A DNA stretch of 64,000 bases from CAVVSD01 sp963757125 (lineage in GTDB: Bacteria > Actinomycetota > Thermoleophilia > Solirubrobacterales > Solirubrobacteraceae). Below the pieces are notes generated by a model. The model saw nothing but the letters and a program-made list of their open reading frames with translations. It made no database searches and was not told where the DNA came from. The stretch covers positions 1 to 64,000 of the forward strand of contig CAVWQP010000005.1 of NCBI GenBank assembly GCA_963757125.1, given 5' to 3'. Shown in pieces: positions 59,357 through 64,000 of this stretch (position 1 is its first letter; every line of letters starts with the position of its first letter). Position numbers and translations under genes: made by a program.

Positions 59357-60892
59357 TCAGGCGATCCGGGTCTCGCGGCCCTCCCAGTAGGGCTCGCGCA
59401 GATCGCGCTTGAGGATCTTCCCGACGGCGGTGCGGGGCAATGGATCGGCCCGGATGTCCATCGACTTCGGGACCTTGTAGCCGGCGATCAGCGTGGTGCA
59501 GTGGGTCGTCAGCTCCTCGACGCTCACCGTCGTCCCGCTCGCGACCGTCACGACGGCGTGGACCGCCTCGCCCCAACGCTCGTGCGGGATCGCGATGACC
59601 GCGGCCTCCGCGACCGCCGGGTGCCGGTACAGCGCCTCCTCCACCTCGGCGCTGTAGACGTTCTCCCCGCCCGTCACGATCATGTCCTTCGAGCGGTCGA
59701 CGAGGAACAGGAAGCCCTCCTCGTCGAGGTGGCCCAGGTCCCCGGACACGTACCAGCCGTCCTGCAGCGCGGCCTGCGTCTCGGCCGGCTTGTCCCAGTA
59801 GCCGGCGGTGACGTTCTCGCCCCGGATCTGCACCTCGCCGACCTCGCCGGGCGCGCACGGCTCCCCGGTCATCGCGTCCACCGTCCGCACCTCGACGCCC
59901 ACCGCGGCCTGCCCGCAGGACGACGCGCGCGGCCCGTCCAGGAGGTCCTGCTCGCCGGGGAGGAGCGTCACGATCGGCGACGTCTCCGTCGCGCCGTAGA
60001 TGTGCATGAGGTCCGCGTGCGCGAAGGCGTCGTGCGTCCGGCGCAGCAGCTCGGTCGCGGCGGGCGCGGACCCGTGGCTCAGCCAGCGCAGCGACGAGAC
60101 GTCGCGCGGCGCGCGGGACTGCTCGGCCGCGAGCGCCTGCATCATCGCGGGCACGACGAGCGTCGCGGTCACGCGCTCGCGCTCGACGAGATCGAGGAAG
60201 CGCCCCGCGTCGAACGGGCCCAGGACGACGTGCTCGCCCCCCGCCCAGACCGTGGCGAGTGCGCCGATCGTCCCGGCGGCGTGGAAGAGCGGGGCGACGA
60301 CGAGCCAGCTCGTCCCGCGCGTGAACGGCCAGCAGGCCATGAACGCGAAGGCGTTGGCGATGAGGTTGCCGTGCGTGAGCATCACGCCCTTCGGCGAGCC
60401 GGTCGTCCCGCCGGTGTAGAAGATCCCGGCGAGATCGTCCTCGTCGCGGTCGTCCGGCCACGGGACGGGCTCGCCGCCGGCGAGCAGGTCCTCGTACGCG
60501 TCGCCCATCGCGATCACGCGGACGCCCAGGTCCTCGATGCCCTCGACGGGCCGGTCGGCGAACAGCACGCGCGCGCCGGAGTCCTGCAGCGCGTAGCGGA
60601 TCTCGGGTGGGGCGTGACGCGCGTTGATCGGCACGATCACGAGCCCCGCGGCCGGCAGCCCGAGGTACAGCTCGAGGTAGCGATGGCAGTTGCCGGCGAG
60701 CACCGCGACCCTGTCGCCCGGCACGAGGCCCTGGCGCGCGAGGGCGTCGCCGAGCCGGCGGGTGCGGTCCGCCAGCTCGCGGTGCGTCAGGCGGACGTCG
60801 CCGCAGACGACGGCGCTGCGCTCCCCACCCACGACCAGCCCGCGGCGCAGCACGCCGCCGAACGTCCTCGTCGGCCTCCCGTCACGACCCAT
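59357..60892 (-). CDS. AMP-forming acyl-CoA ligase
   Basis: 511 residues of the ANL superfamily. P-loop YTGGTTGSPKGVMLTH (about 159), the IYGATETSPIVTLLPG (about 299) adenylate-binding region, SGDLGHLDEEGFL (about 384) and the terminal lysine in PRTAVGKILKRDL (about 489). Converts a carboxylic acid, ATP and CoA to acyl-CoA. It lies 18 bases after paaE. It is not of the PaaK type, so phenylacetate activation is not proven; medium-chain, cyclic or other aromatic acids are equally possible. Confidence 0.9.
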   Translation of the reverse strand: MGRDGRPTRTFGGVLRRGLVVGGERSAVVCGDVRLTHRELADRTRRLGDALARQGLVPGDRVAVLAGNCHRYLELYLGLPAAGLVIVPINARHAPPEIRYALQDSGARVLFADRPVEGIEDLGVRVIAMGDAYEDLLAGGEPVPWPDDRDEDDLAGIFYTGGTTGSPKGVMLTHGNLIANAFAFMACWPFTRGTSWLVVAPLFHAAGTIGALATVWAGGEHVVLGPFDAGRFLDLVERERVTATLVVPAMMQALAAEQSRAPRDVSSLRWLSHGSAPAATELLRRTHDAFAHADLMHIYGATETSPIVTLLPGEQDLLDGPRASSCGQAAVGVEVRTVDAMTGEPCAPGEVGEVQIRGENVTAGYWDKPAETQAALQDGWYVSGDLGHLDEEGFLFLVDRSKDMIVTGGENVYSAEVEEALYRHPAVAEAAVIAIPHERWGEAVHAVVTVASGTTVSVEELTTHCTTLIAGYKVPKSMDIRADPLPRTAVGKILKRDLREPYWEGRETRIA

Positions 60893-60910
60893 CCCGACCC
60901 CTCCTCCCCA

Positions 60911-61972
60911 TCACCGAGCGTCGAAGTCGAGCACGATCCTCTCCGATCGCGGATGCGACTGACAGGCGAGCACCACCCCCGCCTCGATCTCGTCCTCCTC
61001 GAGGGCGTAGGAGTGGTCCATCGCCACCTCGCCCTCGACGATCCGGCACCGGCACGTCCCGCAGACGCCGCCCTTGCACGCGTAGGGCGCGTCGGGGCGG
61101 TTGCGCAGCGCGGCCTCGAGGATCGACCCGCCGTCCACCGGGAACGTCGACCGGCGGCCGTCGAGCACGATCGTGACCGTCGCGGCCCCGTTGCGAGCCT
61201 CGTCGGCGGCGGGCGCCGCGACCGGGGCCGCGTCGGCGTGGAACAGCTCGCGGTGGATGTGCTCGGAGGCCACGCCGCGCTCGCGCAGGAGCGCCCGGGC
61301 GTCCTGCACCATCCCGAACGGCCCGCACAGGTACCACTCGTCGACGGTGTCCGGCGGCACCAGCGCGTCGAGCAGCGCGCCGAGCCGCTCCGCGTCCAGG
61401 CGCCCCTCCAGCAGCGGCACCGACTGGGACTCGCGCGACAGGACGTGGACGAGCTGCAGGCGGGTCGGGTACCGGTTCTTGAGGTCCTCGAGCTCCTCGA
61501 CGAACATGATCGTGTCGGTGCGGCGGTTCCCGTAGACGACCGTGCAGCGGCTGCCGGGCTCCTCGGCGAGCACGGTCGCGACGATCGAGATGACCGGCGT
61601 GATCCCGCTGCCGGCGGCGACGAACGCGTGGTGGCGGCTGACACCGGGTGTGATCTCGGGCCCGAAGCGCCCCGCGGGCGGCAGCACGTCGAGCAGGTCG
61701 CCGGCGCGCAGCCCGTCCGCGACGAAGCCGGAGAACCGCCCACCCGGCAGATGGCGCACGCCGACGGCGAGCTCGCCGCTGCGCGCCGGCACGCAGATCG
61801 AGTACGAGCGGCGGACCTCCTCGCCGTCCTCGTCGCGCACGATCGTCACGTGCTGGCCCGCCTCGTGGGCGAAGACCTCGGCGAGGTCGTCCGGGACAGC
61901 GAAGTGGACGGCGGTCGACTCGTCGGTGAGCGGACGCACCTGCGTCACCTCGAGGGGATGCGGCCCCCGCAT
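60911..61972 (-). CDS. paaE: phenylacetyl-CoA 1,2-epoxidase reductase subunit
   Basis: 353 residues: FAD-binding domain (RRSYSICVPA, about 54), NAD-binding domain (AAGSGITPVISIVATVL, about 119), and a C-terminal plant-type [2Fe-2S] ferredoxin domain with CKGGVCGTCRC (about 304) and a fourth cysteine in LACQSHP (about 340). Transfers electrons from NADPH to the PaaA diiron site. It starts inside the last base of the paaD stop. Confidence 0.94.
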   Translation of the reverse strand: MRGPHPLEVTQVRPLTDESTAVHFAVPDDLAEVFAHEAGQHVTIVRDEDGEEVRRSYSICVPARSGELAVGVRHLPGGRFSGFVADGLRAGDLLDVLPPAGRFGPEITPGVSRHHAFVAAGSGITPVISIVATVLAEEPGSRCTVVYGNRRTDTIMFVEELEDLKNRYPTRLQLVHVLSRESQSVPLLEGRLDAERLGALLDALVPPDTVDEWYLCGPFGMVQDARALLRERGVASEHIHRELFHADAAPVAAPAADEARNGAATVTIVLDGRRSTFPVDGGSILEAALRNRPDAPYACKGGVCGTCRCRIVEGEVAMDHSYALEEDEIEAGVVLACQSHPRSERIVLDFDAR

Positions 61973-62479
61973 CAGTGCGCCTTGAAGTGATCGAACGGCT
62001 CGCGGCAGTCGCGGCACGTGTACTGCGCCTGGCAGGGCGTCGCGCCGAAGCGGGTGACGAGCTTCGTGTCCTGCGAGCCGCAGCGCGGGCAGGCGACGCG
62101 CAGCTGCGTGAGCGGGCAGCCGATCGCGCGGTCCGACGGCGGCGCGATGCCGTAGTCGCGCAGCTTGCGGCGGCCGTCCTGGCTCATCCACTCGGTCGTC
62201 CACGCCGGCTTGAGCTGCAGCACGACCTCGACGTCGGCGAACCCCGCGTCCGCCGCGCAGCCCGCGACCGCGTCGCGGATCGGGTCGATGGCCGGGCAGC
62301 CGGAGTACGTCGGCGTGAGCGTGATCGTCAGGCGCCCGGCGTCGTCGGAGACGTCGCGGAGGATCCCGAGGTCCTCGATGGTGAGGACGGGGATCTCCGG
62401 GATCCGGCACCTCGGCCACCAGCTCGCGCAGGCGCTCGCCGCGAGTCGAGAGTCGACCGCAATGGCCGCGAGGGCTCAC
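61972..62479 (-). pseudogene. paaD: PaaD protein (DUF59/MIP18-like), apparent frameshift
   Basis: Maturation factor of phenylacetyl-CoA epoxidase. The coding sequence starts at GTG 62479 (overlapping the paaC stop) and reads up to RLRELVAEVPDP. The family expects EIPVLTIEDLGIL next, which is present but one base out of frame; an extra C on the plus strand near 62397-62398 explains it. The downstream frame contains PTYSGCPAI and the zinc-type cysteine pairs CPRCGSQ and CRDC near the C-terminus, and ends at 61972. The total length, 508 bases, is one more than a multiple of three. With the base removed the protein would have 168 residues, normal for PaaD. Confidence 0.83.
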
Positions 62480-63225
62480 CACGTCGCCCCCGGGTAGGCG
62501 CGGTGCGTCGACTGCATGACCGCGAGCAGGTGGCCGAGCGCCTCGGAGTGCTCGCCGCGGCGCCCGCCGGTGGCGGCGTAGTTCGTCTCGGGGATCGCGA
62601 GCGTCGCCTCCTCGAGCACCGCCCCGACGTAGTGCTCCCACGCCGGGCGCAGCTCGCGCGCGTCGGCGGCGATCCCCTCCGCGACGAGGCGCTCCGCGAG
62701 CGCGTCGTGCTCGAACAGCTCGGTGGCGAGCGGCCACATCCAGTCGACGCCCTCCTGCATGCGGCGGTGGCTCTCCTCCGTGCCGTCGCCGAGGCGCAGC
62801 GTCCACTCGCGCGCGTGGTCGCGGTGGTAGGCGACCTCCTTGACCGCCTTCTCGGCGACCCCGGAGATGACCGGGTCGGTCGAGTCGCGCAGCCGGTCGT
62901 ACAGCGCGAGCTGATACGTCGAGAACATGAGCTGGCGGGCGATCGTGCGGGCGAAGTCGCCGTTGGGCTGCTCGACGATCAGGGCGTTGAGGAACTCGCG
63001 GTCGCCGCGCAGGTAGGCGAGGTCGTCCTCGTCGCGGCCCTCGCCCTCCAGCTCGCCGGCGCGCGTCAGCAGCTGGCGCGCCTGGCCGAGCAGGTCGAGC
63101 GCGACGTTCGTGAGCGCGAGGTCCTCCTCGAGCTCCGGCGCGCGGGCCGACCACTCGCTCAGGCGCTGCGCGAGCACGAGCGCGTCGTCGCCGAGACGCA
63201 GCGCATACGTGGCCGCGTCGTTCAC
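62476..63225 (-). CDS. paaC: phenylacetyl-CoA epoxidase structural subunit
   Basis: 249 residues, ferritin-like four-helix fold of the PaaA_PaaC family; characteristic segments are LTNVALDLLGQARQLL (about 38) and VAYHRDHAREWTLRLGDGT (about 131). It stabilises the catalytic PaaA and lacks a competent metal site in studied enzymes. Overlaps paaB by four bases. Confidence 0.94.
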   Translation of the reverse strand: MNDAATYALRLGDDALVLAQRLSEWSARAPELEEDLALTNVALDLLGQARQLLTRAGELEGEGRDEDDLAYLRGDREFLNALIVEQPNGDFARTIARQLMFSTYQLALYDRLRDSTDPVISGVAEKAVKEVAYHRDHAREWTLRLGDGTEESHRRMQEGVDWMWPLATELFEHDALAERLVAEGIAADARELRPAWEHYVGAVLEEATLAIPETNYAATGGRRGEHSEALGHLLAVMQSTHRAYPGATW

Positions 63226-63497
63226 AGGTGCTTCACCTCGTCGGGCACCTCGTAGAACGTGGGATGCCGGTACGGCTTGTCGGCCGCGGGGTCGAAGAAC
63301 GCGTCCTTCTCGTCCGGCGACGACGCGGTGACCTCGCTCGCGGGCACGACCCAGATCGACACGCCCTCCTCGCGGCGGGTGTAGACGTCGCGAGCGTTGC
63401 GCAGCGCCATCCGCGCGTCGGGCGCGTGCAGCGACCCGACGTGCTGGTGCGACAGCCCGCGACGGGAGCGGACGAAGACCTCCCAGAGCTCAGACAC
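63222..63497 (-). CDS. paaB: phenylacetyl-CoA epoxidase small subunit
   Basis: 91 residues, the whole length of PaaB: WEVFVRSRRGLSHQHVGSLH near the start and ENA-type ARDVYTRREEGVSIWVV in the middle. Bridges PaaAC units. Its start overlaps the paaA stop by eight bases. Confidence 0.94.
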   Translation of the reverse strand: MSELWEVFVRSRRGLSHQHVGSLHAPDARMALRNARDVYTRREEGVSIWVVPASEVTASSPDEKDAFFDPAADKPYRHPTFYEVPDEVKHL

Positions 63498-64000
63498 GGG
63501 TCTCCTCGTGCTTCGCGGCGTAGGCGCGGGCGGCCTCGCGCACCCACTCGCCCTCGTCGTGCGCCGCGCGCCGGTGCGCGATGCGCTCGCGGTTGCACGG
63601 CCCGTTCCCCTTCACGACCTCGAAGAACTCGTCCCACGAGATCTCGCCGAAGTCGTAGTGGCCGCGCTCCTCGTTCCAGCGCAGGTCGGGGTCGGGCAGC
63701 GTGAGGCCCAGCGCCTCGGCCTGGGGCACGCACATGTCGATGAACTTCTGGCGCAGGTCGTCGTTGGAGAAGCGCTTGATCCGCCACGCCATCGAGGCCT
63801 GCGAGTTGGGCGACTGGTCGTCGGGCGGCCCGAACATCTGGATCGACGGCCACCACCAGCGGTCGACGGCGTCCTGGGCCATCGCGTGCTGCTCGGGCGT
63901 GCCGCGCGACAGCGTCCAGAGGATCTCGAAGCCCTGGCGCTGGTGGAAGGACTCCTCCTTGCAGATGCGCACCATGGCCCGCGCGTACGGGCCGTAGGAG
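63490..64000 (-). CDS. paaA: phenylacetyl-CoA 1,2-epoxidase catalytic subunit, C-terminal part
   Basis: About the last 170 residues, the frame being open through the window edge. The diiron ligand motif is visible in RICKEESFHQRQG, and the C-terminal part ends with WVREAARAYAAKHEETRV. PaaA epoxidises the ring of phenylacetyl-CoA. The gene order paaABCDE, with four-base overlaps, is standard. Confidence 0.94.
   Translation of the reverse strand, partial: SYGPYARAMVRICKEESFHQRQGFEILWTLSRGTPEQHAMAQDAVDRWWWPSIQMFGPPDDQSPNSQASMAWRIKRFSNDDLRQKFIDMCVPQAEALGLTLPDPDLRWNEERGHYDFGEISWDEFFEVVKGNGPCNRERIAHRRAAHDEGEWVREAARAYAAKHEETRV

Noticed and set aside
59357..60892. Calling the ligase PaaK
   Set aside because: Its length and motifs are of the general fatty/aromatic acid CoA ligase class, not the distinct PaaK family, despite the paa neighbourhood.
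1..64000. tRNA, rRNA, CRISPR arrays, insertion sequences, prophage attachment sites
   Set aside because: Read for cloverleaf-like stretches, regularly spaced repeats and transposase motifs on both strands; none seen.

Overview
The window reads as two unrelated pieces. Positions 1 to about 1755 carry the end of a proteobacterial sugar-acid operon that looks like Burkholderiaceae: the kdgT 3' part, dtnK, and the first nine codons of pdxA2. At about 1755 pdxA2 stops abruptly and the sequence continues inside a fused formate-dehydrogenase/NuoE-NuoF gene that has lost its own 3' end. Both genes are cut at the same point, which is what a chimeric contig looks like. From there to 64000 the DNA is very GC-rich and densely packed, with many GTG starts and 4-base ATGA/GTGA overlaps. 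Its gene content (form I CO dehydrogenase, cytochrome bd, F420-type flavin enzymes, EthD-domain proteins, CrcB pair, paa operon) suggests a soil actinobacterium, possibly Thermoleophilia/Solirubrobacterales. That placement is inference from gene style, not from a marker gene.

Layout of the actinobacterial part. (a) 1.76-4.0 kb: truncated formate dehydrogenase beta subunit and a divergent LysR regulator with a textbook LysR box between them. (b) 3.9-15.2 kb: a minus-strand operon zwf, GH15 glycosidase, GMC oxidoreductase, ndh, cydA, cydB, SHOCT membrane protein, ClC channel, linking sugar oxidation to a bd-type respiratory chain. (c) 15.2-21.2 kb: a frameshifted cation/proton antiporter, a DUF389 membrane protein, a RecQ helicase fused to a phosphoribosyltransferase, and an EthD remnant. 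(d) 21.2-25.1 kb: FHA protein, UBP zinc finger, cNMP-domain histidine kinase, and a receiver/thioredoxin-reductase-like fusion that lacks the redox cysteines. (e) 25.1-28.2 kb: FGGY sugar kinase, two crcB fluoride channel genes and a triple DUF190 protein. (f) 28.2-37.9 kb: a complete aerobic CO dehydrogenase cluster, coxM-S-L, XdhC/CoxF, MocA-like, coxD, coxE, coxG, with a divergent LysR gene and a perfect 8-4-8 palindrome between. (g) 37.9-43.3 kb: EthD protein, Drr-type ABC exporter, cupin, DHA2 MFS exporter, DUF1707 protein and divergent MarR regulator. (h) 43.3-58.5 kb: a catabolic-looking cluster with an AraC regulator, F420/LLM enzyme, three EthD proteins, two metallo-beta-lactamase-fold proteins, an amidase, a complete ribose-type ABC transporter and a 1128-residue fusion of an RnfD/NqrB-like membrane domain with FG-GAP repeats and an ASPIC/UnbV domain. 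(i) 58.8-64 kb: the phenylacetyl-CoA epoxidase operon paaABCDE (paaA cut by the window edge, paaD frameshifted), followed by an acyl-CoA ligase and a small SpoT-like HD hydrolase.

Taken together the organism appears to be an aerobic chemoorganotroph that supplements its energy with CO and formate and degrades aromatic compounds. Three genes carry apparent single-base frameshifts (near 6530, 16524 and 62398). With the junction at 1755 this points to residual assembly or base-calling errors, though real lesions are not excluded. I saw no rRNA, tRNA, CRISPR array or insertion sequence. The longest stretches without a gene are about 257 bases (58531-58787), 139 bases (57441-57579) and 109 bases (42720-42828); the rest of the window is coding on one strand or the other.
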